A stretch of DNA of 64,000 bases from Cohnella sp. CFH 77786 (GCF_019400745.1 NZ_WJIB01000014.1:62001-126000), one strand, 5' to 3'; counted from the stretch's first letter, positions 27,786 through 36,729 are shown. Numbers and translations are program-made. Notes: generated from the sequence alone by a model not told the origin.

Positions 27786-28988
27786 ATGAACGCAGCTTTG
27801 GACATCATCGGCCAAACCGAACGATACGGGGCCCGCAACTATCACCCGCTGCCTATCGTCATCGCGAAAGCGGAAGGCGTCTGGGTGGAGGATCCCGCGG
27901 GCAAGAGGTACATGGATATGCTGAGCGCGTATTCCGCGCTGAATCACGGGCACAGGCACCCGCGAATCATTCAGGCGCTCAAGGACCAAGCCGACCAGGT
28001 GACGCTGACCTCCAGGGCGTTCCATAGCGCCAACTTGGGGGAGTTCTACGCGAAGCTGGCGGCTTTGACCGGCAAGTCCCGCATTCTCCCCATGAACACG
28101 GGGGCGGAAGCGGTGGAGACGGCCATCAAGGCGGTCCGCCGTTGGGCTTACCGGGTGAAGGGGGTTCCGGCCGACCAAGCGGAGATTATCGTGTGCGAAG
28201 GGAATTTCCACGGCCGTACGATTACGGTGACGTCGTTCTCTTCCGCCGAAGAATACCGGGAAGGATTCGGTCCGTTTACGCCCGGTTTCCGGATCATTCC
28301 TTACGGCGACATCGAGGCGCTGCGGGCGGCGATTACGCCGAATACGGCAGCGTTTCTGGTCGAGCCGATCCAAGGGGAAGCGGGCATCATCCTGCCTCCG
28401 GACGGATACTTGAAAGCCGCTTCCGAGCTATGCCGGGAGAACCGGGTGCTGCTGGCCGCCGACGAGATCCAGACCGGCTTCGGACGAACCGGCAAGCTGT
28501 TCGCGTCGGACTGGGAAGGCGTGAAGCCGGATCTGTACATTCTGGGCAAGGCGCTCGGGGGAGGCGTGTTTCCGATCTCGGCCGTCGCCGCGGATGACGA
28601 GATCCTCGGCGTGTTTACTCCCGGTTCGCACGGGTCGACGTTCGGGGGCAACCCGCTCGGCTGCGCCGTCGCGATCGCCGCGATGGACGTGCTGCAGGAG
28701 GAGAAGCTGTCCGAACGGTCGGCGGAGCTGGGCGCTTATTTTCAAGAAAGGATCAAGGAAATCCGCCACCCGTCCATCAAGGAGATCCGGGGACGGGGGC
28801 TGTTCATCGGCCTGGAGCTGACGGAGCCCGCTAGACCGTATTGCGAGAAGCTGATGGAGCTCGGGATCCTGTGCAAGGAAACCCACGAGCACACGATCCG
28901 TTTCGCGCCGCCGCTCATCATCGATCGGGAGCAGCTCGACTGGGCGATCAACCGGATCAAGTCGATTTTCCAAACGTCTGCCCGTTAA
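27786..28988 (+). CDS. rocD: Ornithine aminotransferase
   Basis: A 400-residue class-III PLP aminotransferase that converts ornithine and 2-oxoglutarate to glutamate semialdehyde and glutamate. Typical features: [32 protein letters not shown] for phosphate binding, [16 protein letters not shown], and the PLP-lysine in [17 protein letters not shown]. Length and order match RocD. AGGGAGGGGA precedes ATG 27786. It lies 63 bp after rocF and 30 bp before the P5C dehydrogenase gene in the same operon. Confidence 0.96.
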   Translation: MNAALDIIGQTERYGARNYHPLPIVIAKAEGVWVEDPAGKRYMDMLSAYSALNHGHRHPRIIQALKDQADQVTLTSRAFHSANLGEFYAKLAALTGKSRILPMNTGAEAVETAIKAVRRWAYRVKGVPADQAEIIVCEGNFHGRTITVTSFSSAEEYREGFGPFTPGFRIIPYGDIEALRAAITPNTAAFLVEPIQGEAGIILPPDGYLKAASELCRENRVLLAADEIQTGFGRTGKLFASDWEGVKPDLYILGKALGGGVFPISAVAADDEILGVFTPGSHGSTFGGNPLGCAVAIAAMDVLQEEKLSERSAELGAYFQERIKEIRHPSIKEIRGRGLFIGLELTEPARPYCEKLMELGILCKETHEHTIRFAPPLIIDREQLDWAINRIKSIFQTSAR

Positions 28989-29018
28989 TCAGGCACCCCA
29001 AGGAGAGGAGAGCCGAAC

Positions 29019-30590
29019 ATGAAGAGCACGATGCTTCCGCCGTTTGCCAACGAGCCGTTTGCCGATTTCTCGAACCCCGCGGACCAAGCCGCCATGGAAG
29101 CCGCCCTGCACAAGGTCAAGGGGGAGCTGGGCCGCGACTATCCGCTGTGGATCGGGCCGGAGAAGGTCATGACCGAGAGCAAGACGGTGTCCGTCAACCC
29201 GGGGAATCTCGGGGAAGTGGTCGGCAGGGTCAGCAAAGCGACCCGGGAATGGGCCGAGAAGGCGATGGACGCCGCGCTTGCCGCGTTCGAGACGTGGAAG
29301 CGGGTTCCGGCCGCGGAGCGCGCGGAATATCTCTTCAAGGCCGCGGGTTTGATGCGGGAGCGCAAGCACGAATTCTCGGCGATGATGGTGTACGAGGCCG
29401 GCAAAAACTGGGCGGAGGCGGACGCGGACACGGCGGAGGCGATCGATTTCCTGGAATTTTACGGCCGGGAAATGATCCGGTTAAGCGAGACGAACGAGCT
29501 TCGGCCGCTGACCCCGGCGGCAGGCGAGCGCAACCGGCTCACGTACATTCCGCTCGGCGTCGGCATCGTCATTCCCCCGTGGAATTTCCCGCTCGCGATC
29601 TGCGCCGGCATGACGTCGGCGGCCGTGGTCAGCGGCAATACCGTGCTGCTGAAGCCGGCATCCGTCACGCCCGTCATCGCCCACAAGTTCGTGGAATTGA
29701 TGGAGGAAGCCGGACTGCCGCCCGGTGTCATTAACTTCGTGCCGGGCAGCGGCGCGGAGATCGGCGACTACCTCGTGGCGCATCCGAAGACCCGGTTCAT
29801 CAGCTTCACCGGCTCCAAGGAGGTCGGCCTCAGGATCAACGAGCTGGCGGCCAAGACGTCGGAAGGCCAAATCTGGATCAAACGCGTCGTCGCGGAGATG
29901 GGCGGCAAGGACGGCATCGTCGTGGACGAAACGGCCGACCTGGAAGCCGCCGCGCAAGCGATCGTCGCGTCCGCGTTCGGCTTCCAGGGGCAGAAATGCT
30001 CCGCCGGATCGCGCGCCTTCATCGTGGAGCCGGTGTACGATGAAGTCGTAGAGCGCGTGCGCGAATTGACCGCGGCCTGGACGGTCGGACTGCCGGAACG
30101 CAACTTCAAGGGGGGCCCCGTCGCGGACCGGAGCGCGTACGAGAAGATTCTCGGGTATATCGAGATCGGCAAGGGCGAGGGACGCCTCATCGCGGGCGGC
30201 GGCAAGGCGGACGTCGAACCGGAAGGGTATTACCTCCAGCCGACCGTCTTCGCGGACGTGGACGGCAAGGCCAGGATCATGCAGGAGGAAATTTTCGGTC
30301 CGGTACTCGCGATCGGCAAAGCGCGGGATTATAGGGAAGCCATCGAGCTGTACAACGATACCGAGTTCGGACTTACGGGATCGTTCTTCTCCCGCGACGA
30401 GGACCGGATCGCGTACGCGCTGGAGGAAATGCACTGCGGGAATCTGTACGTGAACCGCAAGTGCACGGGGGCGCTCGTCGGGGCGCATCCGTTCGGCGGC
30501 TTCAACATGTCCGGCACGGATTCCAAAGCCGGAGGTTACGATTACTTGCTGTTGTTCACGCAAGCCAAACTCACTTCGAGAAAGCTGTAA
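29019..30590 (+). CDS. rocA: L-glutamate gamma-semialdehyde (P5C) dehydrogenase
   Basis: A 523-residue aldehyde dehydrogenase oxidising glutamate semialdehyde to glutamate with NAD. Visible: [23 protein letters not shown]-binding [11 protein letters not shown], the catalytic Glu in [11 protein letters not shown], the catalytic Cys in [14 protein letters not shown], and [10 protein letters not shown]. Size and motifs match RocA/PruA rather than generic ALDH. It receives product from both rocD and proline dehydrogenase in this operon. AGGAGAGGAG precedes ATG 29019. Confidence 0.95.
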   Translation: MKSTMLPPFANEPFADFSNPADQAAMEAALHKVKGELGRDYPLWIGPEKVMTESKTVSVNPGNLGEVVGRVSKATREWAEKAMDAALAAFETWKRVPAAERAEYLFKAAGLMRERKHEFSAMMVYEAGKNWAEADADTAEAIDFLEFYGREMIRLSETNELRPLTPAAGERNRLTYIPLGVGIVIPPWNFPLAICAGMTSAAVVSGNTVLLKPASVTPVIAHKFVELMEEAGLPPGVINFVPGSGAEIGDYLVAHPKTRFISFTGSKEVGLRINELAAKTSEGQIWIKRVVAEMGGKDGIVVDETADLEAAAQAIVASAFGFQGQKCSAGSRAFIVEPVYDEVVERVRELTAAWTVGLPERNFKGGPVADRSAYEKILGYIEIGKGEGRLIAGGGKADVEPEGYYLQPTVFADVDGKARIMQEEIFGPVLAIGKARDYREAIELYNDTEFGLTGSFFSRDEDRIAYALEEMHCGNLYVNRKCTGALVGAHPFGGFNMSGTDSKAGGYDYLLLFTQAKLTSRKL

Positions 30591-30604
30591 AGGAGGGGCT
30601 CCCG

Positions 30605-31447
30605 ATGGCGGCTGCCCGTAAAATCCGATTGATGAAAGTCCCGTTTGCCGTGAGAACCGGACGTCCGGGGGCCGAGCAGGGAGCGGACAGCATCCTGGAC
30701 GCCGGACTCGGCCGGATGCTCCGCCATCTCGGCAAGGAGCTCGCCGAGGAGCGGATCGCAGGCTCGAACGTGCAGGAAGTCGGCCGGCTGCTGGCCGACA
30801 AGACCGCCGCGGCGGTTGCCGAAGGCGAGTTTCCGCTGATCGTGGGCGGAGACCGCAGCGTCTCGATCGGCGCGATCTCGGGGCTCGCCCGGCGTTATGA
30901 CAACCTGGGCGTCATTTGGTTCGATGCCCACCCGAGCCTGCTGACCGAACGCACAAGCTCCACCGGCTACGTGAACGAGATGGCGTTGGCATCCGTGCTG
31001 GGCAAGACGGACGTCGACATCCCGGGCCTGGGACGGATCCGCAAGGAAAATCTGGTGCTGATCGGCTTGCGGGAAGTGCAGCCGAGCGAGAGCGAGTGGA
31101 TCCGGTCGGAAGGCATCACCTGCTTCACGATGGCCGACGTAGACCGGATGGGAATCCAGAAGGTGGTGGAGGCCGCCCTGGAGACCGCCGGCAACGGGAC
31201 GGACGGCCTACACGTCAGCTTCGACGCCGACTGCCTCGATCCGCTCGAAGCGCCGGGCGTCGTGTCGGCGGTCCCGGGCGGCCTCTATTTCCGCGAAGCG
31301 CACTTCGCCTGCGAGCTGCTGTCGGACTCGGGCAAGGTGACGTCGATGGACGTGACCGAAGTGAATCCCTTCCTGGACGATCAGAGAAGAACGGCCCGGC
31401 TCATCGCGGGGCTGATCGCATCCGTGCTGGGCAAGAAAATTTTGTGA
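30605..31447 (+). CDS. Degenerate arginase paralogue (probable pseudoenzyme)
   Basis: A 280-residue protein with the arginase/ureohydrolase fold but altered metal site. The first ligand motif reads GGDRSVSIG (R84 replaces His), the second WFDAHPSLLT (D107 and H109 kept, S111 replaces Asp), and the shuttle His is N124 in GYVNEMALA. D207 and D209 in SFDADCLDP remain. Two of six Mn ligands are therefore lost, yet the frame is intact and the codon use resembles its neighbours, so it appears selected. AAAGGAGGGG lies 6-9 nt before ATG 30605. Embedded between rocA and proline dehydrogenase, it might be a regulatory subunit, a ligand sensor, or an enzyme on a related substrate with different metal needs. 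Confidence 0.85.
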   Translation: MAAARKIRLMKVPFAVRTGRPGAEQGADSILDAGLGRMLRHLGKELAEERIAGSNVQEVGRLLADKTAAAVAEGEFPLIVGGDRSVSIGAISGLARRYDNLGVIWFDAHPSLLTERTSSTGYVNEMALASVLGKTDVDIPGLGRIRKENLVLIGLREVQPSESEWIRSEGITCFTMADVDRMGIQKVVEAALETAGNGTDGLHVSFDADCLDPLEAPGVVSAVPGGLYFREAHFACELLSDSGKVTSMDVTEVNPFLDDQRRTARLIAGLIASVLGKKIL

Positions 31448-31491
31448 TCCGAATTTCGAATATCCACCACTCGGAATCGCGGTGATGACAC

Positions 31492-32409
31492 ATGGAAACG
31501 ATGCTCCGCAACGCCTTTCAGCTTCTAGGCCGGTCCCGGACGGCGAACCTGATGGCGCGCAAGTACGGCCTGAGGCTCGGAGCCGGCCGTTTCGTCGCGG
31601 GACAGTCCGTCGAGCAAGCGATTCAGGCGGTGCGCAAGCTGAACGCCGAAGGCATGAAGGCGACGCTCGACCATCTGGGGGAGTTCGTCGGCACCGGGGA
31701 GGAGGCAGCCGAATCGGCACGCATGTGCATCCGTACATTGGAGGCGATCGCCGATTCGGGGGTGGATTCCAACCTCTCGCTGAAGCTGACATCCCTGGGG
31801 CTCGATCTCGGCGAGGACTTGTGCATGCGCAACATGCGCACGATTTTGGAGACGGCCCGGAAGTACGGCAATTTCGTTCGCATCGACATGGAGGATTCTT
31901 CCCATTGCCAGATGACGCTCGATCTCTTCCGCCGGCTGCGCAGCGAATACGAGAACGTCGGCGTCGTCATCCAGGCCTATCTGTACCGGAGCGGGCAGGA
32001 TGTCGAGGACTTGAAGGCCTTGCGCGCGAATCTCCGCCTCGTCAAGGGGGCGTACAAGGAGCCCCCTGCCGTGGCTTTTCCGCATAAGAACCAGGTGGAC
32101 GACAACTTCCGGAAGATCATCCGGCAGCAGCTCGAGAGCGGGAACTACGCCGCGATCGCCACTCACGACGAGACGGTCGTGGAGGACATGATCGCATTCA
32201 TCCGGGAACGGGGCATTCCGAACGACGCCTTCGAGTTTCAGATGCTGTACGGGATCGCGGAGCACCTTCAGCGCCGGCTCGTTCGGGAAGGATACCGCGT
32301 GCGGATTTATGTACCCTACGGCGCGGATTGGTTCGGCTACTTCATGCGGCGGCTGGCCGAGCGGCCGGCGAACGTGTGGTTCGTGATGAAGAATTGGTTT
32401 CGGAAATAA
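31492..32409 (+). CDS. putB: Proline dehydrogenase
   Basis: A 305-residue monofunctional PRODH (FAD-dependent, oxidises proline to P5C at the membrane). The beta/alpha-barrel motifs SLKLTSLGLDL, FVRIDMEDSSHCQMTLDLFR, LRLVKGAYKEP, AIATHDETVVEDM, FEFQMLYGIAEHLQRRLV and RIYVPYGADWFGYFMRRLAE are all present; the last Arg pair binds substrate. It ends the roc/put operon, 44 bp after the pseudo-arginase, and is followed by a terminator. Confidence 0.95.
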   Translation: METMLRNAFQLLGRSRTANLMARKYGLRLGAGRFVAGQSVEQAIQAVRKLNAEGMKATLDHLGEFVGTGEEAAESARMCIRTLEAIADSGVDSNLSLKLTSLGLDLGEDLCMRNMRTILETARKYGNFVRIDMEDSSHCQMTLDLFRRLRSEYENVGVVIQAYLYRSGQDVEDLKALRANLRLVKGAYKEPPAVAFPHKNQVDDNFRKIIRQQLESGNYAAIATHDETVVEDMIAFIRERGIPNDAFEFQMLYGIAEHLQRRLVREGYRVRIYVPYGADWFGYFMRRLAERPANVWFVMKNWFRK

Positions 32410-32432
32410 TGGGACTCATCATGCGGTCCGAC

Positions 32433-32464
32433 AGCCGCCCTTCTTCGCGAAGGACGGCTTTTTA
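32433..32464 (+). terminator. Terminator of the roc/put operon
   Basis: AGCCGCCCTTC pairs with GAAGGACGGCT (one mismatch) around TTCGC, followed by TTTTA. Confidence 0.8.
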
Positions 32465-32540
32465 TTGTCGAAGCGATTCGCGAACGGTTACAATAGGGGT
32501 GGAAACGGAATCCATCTCTCGAGCAAGGAGAGAAGCCCGT

Positions 32541-33107
32541 ATGAGCGACGACGCCAAATCGTCCAAGCCGAATGAGAAGGTCAAGGAGCAGTCGATCCGG
32601 TATATGGTCGAGGATCGGCATGAAATCATCGACGGTGTCCGGTACGACTTTCTTTCCTCGCCCAAGCTGGCGCACCAGACGCTGCTCGGGAATCTGTATG
32701 TCGCTTTTCACGGCGCTTGCGCCCAAGAGGGCAGGATCATTCTGGCGCCGATGGATGTTCATTTCGATGAAGCGAACAGAGTGCAGCCGGACCTGATCTA
32801 TGTCGCCAAAGAGAACTTGGCCATTCTGCGCGACGGCTTCGTGTTCGGCGTGCCCGACTTGCTCGTCGAAATTTTGTCGGAAAGCACGGGAAGGCATGAC
32901 AAGAAGCTGAAGAAAGCCTTGTTCGAACGCTTCGGGGTCCGGGAGTATTGGATTGCGGATCCCGTTTACCGCTTGATCGAGCAGTTCGTCCTGACGGATG
33001 GGCGTTACTTGTTGGTTTCGACGTTGTCGGAACAGGAAGAGCTGGTTTCGCCGACGATTCCTTGCCTGCGGATCCCGTTGTCCGGCGTTTTCCCAGGCGA
33101 TGAGTAA
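32541..33107 (+). CDS. Uma2 family (DUF820) protein
   Basis: A 188-residue PD-(D/E)xK-fold protein: substrate strand ILAPMDVHFDEANRVQPDLI, then GVPDLLVEILSEST and the Lys-rich helix DKKLKKALFERFGVREYWIA. These are the hallmarks of Uma2/DUF820, a family abundant in cyanobacteria and Bacillales and often found near mobile DNA. A nuclease activity is inferred from the fold only. ATG 32541 follows AAGGAGAGA; the longer in-frame extension upstream crosses the terminator and is rejected. Confidence 0.88.
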   Translation: MSDDAKSSKPNEKVKEQSIRYMVEDRHEIIDGVRYDFLSSPKLAHQTLLGNLYVAFHGACAQEGRIILAPMDVHFDEANRVQPDLIYVAKENLAILRDGFVFGVPDLLVEILSESTGRHDKKLKKALFERFGVREYWIADPVYRLIEQFVLTDGRYLLVSTLSEQEELVSPTIPCLRIPLSGVFPGDE

Positions 33108-33267
33108 CAGCCCCGGCTGAGCGCAGCGGTATCGGTCGCCGATCCGCATCGCCCGGCATCTCCTTTGGCGATTGTAGAGTTTGATTTTAAGCGTTTTTTC
33201 CCTTTTCCTCTTCCATGGAATGGGAGTAGAATATAGATGTCGGGCCGACGAAATTTCCGGAAAGGAG

Positions 33268-33309
33268 ATGATCGAATTGATCTACAACCACGAGGTGGTT
33301 TCCGTCTAA
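33268..33309 (+). CDS. Possible 13-codon leader peptide
   Basis: A perfect AAAGGAG is placed before ATG 33268, which encodes MIELIYNHEVVSV and then TAA. The stop codon forms the entire 3-nt loop of a perfect 10-bp hairpin (GGTTTCCGTC 33297-33306, GACGGAAACC 33310-33319). The frame is the same as that of the CD3324-like gene downstream and is open between them. It may be a regulatory leader; translation is not proven. Confidence 0.4.
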   Translation: MIELIYNHEVVSV

Positions 33310-33396
33310 GACGGAAACCGCTCTGCCGGGCAAGGGGCCTTCACCGGCCCCTTGTTTATAGATGCCTGTGGATGCTTGAATATCCACGGTTTTTTT
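33297..33396 (+). promoter_or_regulatory. Three consecutive hairpins, attenuator-like leader ending in a terminator
   Basis: Hairpin 1: GGTTTCCGTC/GACGGAAACC (33297-33319). Hairpin 2: CAAGGGGCC/GGCCCCTTG (33331-33354), followed by TTTATA. Hairpin 3: GTGGAT/ATCCAC (33368-33387), followed by GG and seven T residues to 33396. The order of short ORF, hairpins and terminator before a gene is the layout of an attenuator or of a small structured RNA. I do not recognise a known RNA family. Confidence 0.5.
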
Positions 33397-33426
33397 GTTT
33401 TATCCAGTTGGAGGAGGACGCCTGCC

Positions 33427-33693
33427 GTAATCTACAAAAACGGAAAAGACGTGCTTCCCCCCTCGCTCTTCGAGGAATTGCAGAAGCGGATTCCGGGAGA
33501 GCTCATTTACATTCCCAAACCTCCGAAACAACGGGCGGGATGGGGGGAAGTCAGCGGAACGCGGAAGCTGCTGGCGGAGAGGAACGAGGAAATCCGCCGG
33601 TTCTACCTGGACGGATGGTCCGTCTCGGAGCTCGAGCGGAAGTACCATCTGTCGGAAGACAGCATCCGCAGAATCGTCGTGAAGCCGAAATAA
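33427..33693 (+). CDS. CD3324-like small HTH protein without a standard start codon
   Basis: An 88-residue protein reading VIYKNGKDVLPPSLFEELQK, then IPGELIYIPKP, GWGEVSGTRKLLAERN and a C-terminal HTH WSVSELERKYHLSEDSIRRI. It matches the CD3324 family of small Firmicute HTH proteins, which normally begin Met-x-Tyr-x-Asn. Here the expected initiator is GTA (33427) or ATC (33430), 9 or 12 nt after a perfect GGAGGAGG (33410-33417); no ATG, GTG or TTG is in frame at a workable distance. Either a non-standard start is used or the initiator was recently lost by one base change from GTG. The upstream leader carries three hairpins. Confidence 0.7.
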   Translation, partial: VIYKNGKDVLPPSLFEELQKRIPGELIYIPKPPKQRAGWGEVSGTRKLLAERNEEIRRFYLDGWSVSELERKYHLSEDSIRRIVVKPK

Positions 33694-33697
33694 CGCA

Positions 33698-33735
33698 AGC
33701 CAGCCGGGTATACGTACGCCCTCGGCTGGCTTTTT
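33698..33735 (+). terminator. Terminator after CD3324-like gene
   Basis: AGCCAGCCG (33698-33706) pairs with CGGCTGGCT (33723-33731), followed by TTTT. It also separates this gene from the opposing CDGSH gene. Confidence 0.85.
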
Positions 33736-33750
33736 GGCTTTGTCCGGAAA

Positions 33751-33951
33751 TTACCGGGCTTCGGAGGCTTCCCTGAATCCGCATGTTCGATGGGTGCCAT
33801 CGCAGAAGGGCTGCGTTTTCGACTGACCGCATCGGCACACCGCGACGCTCTCCCCCGTTTGAAAAACGTTTCCTTTCCCGTCCACGAGCTCGAACTCACC
33901 TTTGATGACATAAGGGCCTTCATCGTACTTCGTCACGACAACCTTGGACAT
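33751..33951 (-). CDS. CDGSH iron-sulfur domain protein
   Basis: A 66-residue protein whose cluster motif is CRCGQSKTQPFCDGTH: three Cys and one His coordinating a redox-active 2Fe-2S, as in CDGSH proteins. It is a minimal single-domain form, thought to act in electron or cluster transfer under redox stress. GGAGG precedes the ATG at 33951. It is divergent from a MarR regulator, and the first of three MarR-like boxes lies 20 bp before its start codon, so MarR control is likely. Confidence 0.93.
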   Translation of the reverse strand: MSKVVVTKYDEGPYVIKGEFELVDGKGNVFQTGESVAVCRCGQSKTQPFCDGTHRTCGFREASEAR

Positions 33952-33970
33952 GTGAATACCTCCGGGATTT

Positions 33971-34056
33971 TAGTTGCGCAATCAACTAACTGGCGCGAGA
34001 TCAGATTACCATGAATATTATTGCGTAGTCAACTAAAATAGTTGCAGGTTCAACAA
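33971..34056. promoter_or_regulatory. Three MarR-type operators in the CDGSH/marR divergent region
   Basis: Three 18-bp boxes share TAGTTG-N6-CAACTA: 33971-33988 (perfect), 34018-34035 (TTATTG-N6-CAACTA) and 34039-34056 (TAGTTG-N6-CAACAA). The last two start 21 bp apart, two helical turns. This symmetrical 6-6-6 form is typical of MarR dimers. They lie between the two divergent starts, so one regulator could control both genes. Confidence 0.7.
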
Positions 34057-34106
34057 AATTAATTTATATTGGATGGAGATGCGGTGAAGGGTGGGCAACG
34101 GTCGAC

Positions 34107-34553
34107 ATGGAGAGAGTGACGGAATCGGAGCTGGCGGCTTGGCGATCCTTTATCAAGGCGCATGCCAGGATCATCGAACGGATCGAACGGGACCTGGCCG
34201 AACAGAAGAAGGTCCCCCTGACCACTTACGATGTGTTGATCGCCTTATTCGAGGCGCCCGATCGCAAGCTTCGCCTGGGGGAGCTAACGAAGAAAGTCGT
34301 CCTGACCAAGAGCGGATTAACCCGGCTGGTGGATCGATTGGAGCGGGAGGGATTGCTGGTCCGGGAAAAAAGCGAAGAAGACCGCAGGGGGGCATACGCG
34401 GTGCTGACGAACCTGGGGGAAGTCCAATTGCGGCAAGCATGGCCGATCTATGCGCGCGGAATCAAGCAGTATTTCGCGGCTCCTCTGTCCGAAGACGCCA
34501 TTCGCCAAGTAGAGGAATCGATGGCCGTTGTATATAAGCACAACAACGAATAG
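34107..34553 (+). CDS. MarR family transcriptional regulator
   Basis: A 148-residue winged-helix protein: LTTYDVLIALFEAPDRKLRL, VVLTKSGLTRLVDRLEREGL (recognition helix), wing KSEEDRRGAYAVLT. Divergent from the CDGSH gene across 155 bp containing three MarR-type boxes, so autoregulation and control of the CDGSH gene are likely. The ligand may be an oxidant or antimicrobial, as for many MarR proteins, but nothing in the sequence decides this. Start ATG 34107 has only a distant AGGGTGG site, so GTG 34116 is an alternative. Confidence 0.9.
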   Translation: MERVTESELAAWRSFIKAHARIIERIERDLAEQKKVPLTTYDVLIALFEAPDRKLRLGELTKKVVLTKSGLTRLVDRLEREGLLVREKSEEDRRGAYAVLTNLGEVQLRQAWPIYARGIKQYFAAPLSEDAIRQVEESMAVVYKHNNE

Positions 34554-34576
34554 CTGCCTGAACGGGCGGCTTTTTT
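34553..34576 (+). terminator. Terminator after marR-type gene
   Basis: GCTGCC (34553-34558) pairs with GGCGGC (34565-34570), followed by six T residues. It touches the stop codon. Confidence 0.8.
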
Positions 34577-34721
34577 CGTAACTTTCCAGATTTACCCGAA
34601 TGATGCTCCCAAAAAATAATTCAGGAGTATTGTATGGTTTTGAGATTTTGTTTCGTTATCTATTCGGTTAGATGGAATTCATCCGGAAAAATGGATGCAA
34701 GAACGAAAGGGAGGATAACCA

Positions 34722-35573
34722 GTGGAGATCGTCAACCAAAAGGAAAACCTGGAAGTAAGGAATTCGGATGTGAGCGGTGCCAAATTCGAGTGCGTGAATG
34801 TGAGCGGGACCACGGTCACGGACGCCAACGTCAGCGGGACGGTGTTCACCAACGTCAATATGAGCGGGGTCAAGATTCGCGACGCAGACTTGTCCGATCT
34901 CGAAATCGACGGGGCGCAGCTGGGAGGCGCCTACATTCACGGCATCGGGCTGCCGCCTGAAGGGCATCCGGCCTACCGGGAGGATCAAGGTCGCCAGCGG
35001 CCTCTTCGTTTCGAAATGTGCGAGCTTGCCGGAAGCACGATCACTTCCAGCGACCTTAGCGGCGTACGCATTGAGGGGTGCAAGATCGAAGGATTGACGA
35101 TCGACGGCATCGACGTCGCCGCGCTGATCCGGCAGTACCGGTCCGAGCAAGGGCAGGAGCGGGCAAGCGAACAGGAAGGGAATCGGGCGGAGCAATCGCC
35201 GCGGTCGACTCCGTTCCTGGGCCGTACCGGAGCGAGCTTCGTGCCGGTCCGCGACATCGAGAAGGCGCGGGATTGGTATTGCCGGATCCTGGGCATTCCC
35301 GCGGAATCCGCCGCGATCATGAACGGCCACTTGTGTCCGCTTCCGATGGGGGAGCCCGGCATCATTCTCGATACGATGCCCATGTGGGGAGGCAAGGAGC
35401 CCGGAGGCGCGCCGACGTTCCAGACCCCCGCGTTCATGCTGCCGACGGACGATATCCATGCGGCCTATTCGTTCATGAAGGAGCAAGGAGTGGAGCTGGT
35501 CACGGAAATCGAAAACGGTCACTGGTTCGTTTTCCGCGATCCCGACGGCAACCATCTCATGGTTTGCAAGTAG
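34722..35573 (+). CDS. Fusion of pentapeptide-repeat domain and VOC (glyoxalase-like) domain
   Basis: A 283-residue protein. Residues 1-135 form a right-handed pentapeptide-repeat helix (units such as DVSGAKFECVNVSGTTVT, then DANVSGTVFTNVNMSGVKI and DLSGVRIEGCKIEGLTI), interrupted by a loop at 78-95. After a charged linker (138-160), residues 165-283 are a VOC domain (FVPVRDIEKARDWYCRILGI, PTDDIHAAYSFMKEQGVEL, FVFRDPDGNHLMV), typical of glyoxalase/resistance-type proteins. Both parts occur in antibiotic-resistance proteins, but the substrate is unknown. GTG 34722 is chosen because AAAGGGAGG (34706-34714) is ideally spaced. It stands alone between two terminators. Confidence 0.88.
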   Translation: MEIVNQKENLEVRNSDVSGAKFECVNVSGTTVTDANVSGTVFTNVNMSGVKIRDADLSDLEIDGAQLGGAYIHGIGLPPEGHPAYREDQGRQRPLRFEMCELAGSTITSSDLSGVRIEGCKIEGLTIDGIDVAALIRQYRSEQGQERASEQEGNRAEQSPRSTPFLGRTGASFVPVRDIEKARDWYCRILGIPAESAAIMNGHLCPLPMGEPGIILDTMPMWGGKEPGGAPTFQTPAFMLPTDDIHAAYSFMKEQGVELVTEIENGHWFVFRDPDGNHLMVCK

Positions 35574-35670
35574 AAGGGGAGAGACATTTTATAATTCAGT
35601 TGCTGCTCCTACAGATCTTTACACCACACATCCGATCGGTTAACGGCGCCGACTTTTCATGCGGTTAAAA

Positions 35671-35709
35671 AAAGATAGGCCGGATCAGTTGGTCTGACGG
35701 CCTATCTTT
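35671..35709. terminator. Bidirectional terminator between convergent genes
   Basis: AAAGATAGGCCG (35671-35682) pairs perfectly with CGGCCTATCTTT (35698-35709), with an A-tract before and a T-rich tract after. It serves the fusion gene (+) and the fadR-etfBA operon (-). Confidence 0.88.
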
Positions 35710-35721
35710 GTTGTTTTGTTT

Positions 35722-36702
35722 CTATGCCAATGCCTTCTTGAATTCTTCCGTCAAAAGCGGAACGACCTCGAACAAATCGCCTACGATCCCGTAATCCGCC
35801 ACCTTGAAGATCGGCGCTTCGGGGTCCTTGTTGATCGCGATGATCACGCGGGACTGGCTCATGCCGGCGAGGTGCTGGATGGCGCCGCTGATGCCGCAGG
35901 CGATGTAGATTTCGGGAGTGACGACTTTGCCGGTCTGGCCGATTTGCAGGGCGTAATCGCAGTAGCCGGCATCGCATGCGCCCCTGGAGGCGCCGACGGC
36001 GGCGTTCAGCACTTCCGCCAGCTGCTCCAGCGGTGTGAAGCCGTCCGCGCTCTTCACGCCTCTGCCTCCGGAGACAACGATTTTCGCTTCGGTCAGATCG
36101 ACTTTGCCGGACGTTTTGCGGACGACGTCTTTGACGACCGAGCGCAGGTCGCAAGGCGGCGCGTATTCGCCCGTTGCGACGGATCCGGGCATTGCCGCGG
36201 GTTCGGCCGGCGCGAAGTTGTTGGGGCGGATCGTTATGACTTGCGGAGTGCCGGGGGCGGGGGCGAACCGCTTTCTCTCGAAAACTTTACCGGCATAGAG
36301 TGGGCGGGTATACAGAACCTCGGACCCCGATTTCTCGATGGAGATGACGTCGGAGATTTGGCCTGCGGCGAGACTTGCGGCAATCATGGGAGCCAAGTCC
36401 CGGCCGATGGCGGTGTGGCCGAGGAAGACGGCATCGGCGTTCAGCGTGTGAAGCGCGCGGGATACCGCCGGAAAATAGGTTTCCGCGTTATACGTTTCAA
36501 GAGCCGCATGTTCGATCGCATGCACCGACCCGACGTACCGGGCCAGCTCCCCGGCGAGCGGTGCGATCCCGTGCCCGACGAGCACCGCCGCCAGCCGATC
36601 CTCGGCCCGCTTCGCCGCGTTTGCCGCTCGCACCGCCTCCAGCGTAACCTGCCTCAGTTTCCCCCCGCGAACTTCCGCAACGATCGCATAGGTTTGGCTC
36701 AT
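35722..36702 (-). CDS. etfA: Electron transfer flavoprotein alpha subunit
   Basis: A 326-residue ETF alpha. The C-terminal FAD domain carries [10 protein letters not shown], then [31 protein letters not shown] and [14 protein letters not shown]. With EtfB it takes electrons from the acyl-CoA dehydrogenase of the neighbouring operon and passes them to a membrane quinone reductase, here probably the FeS protein at 38.9 kb. GAGGAGGAG precedes ATG 36702; 27 bp after etfB. Confidence 0.96.
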   Translation of the reverse strand: MSQTYAIVAEVRGGKLRQVTLEAVRAANAAKRAEDRLAAVLVGHGIAPLAGELARYVGSVHAIEHAALETYNAETYFPAVSRALHTLNADAVFLGHTAIGRDLAPMIAASLAAGQISDVISIEKSGSEVLYTRPLYAGKVFERKRFAPAPGTPQVITIRPNNFAPAEPAAMPGSVATGEYAPPCDLRSVVKDVVRKTSGKVDLTEAKIVVSGGRGVKSADGFTPLEQLAEVLNAAVGASRGACDAGYCDYALQIGQTGKVVTPEIYIACGISGAIQHLAGMSQSRVIIAINKDPEAPIFKVADYGIVGDLFEVVPLLTEEFKKALA

Positions 36703-36729
36703 CCGGTTTCTCCTCCTCGTTCGGTTCGG

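Noticed and set aside
26679-28373. 564-codon minus-strand frame
   Set aside because: Antisense shadow of rocF and rocD.
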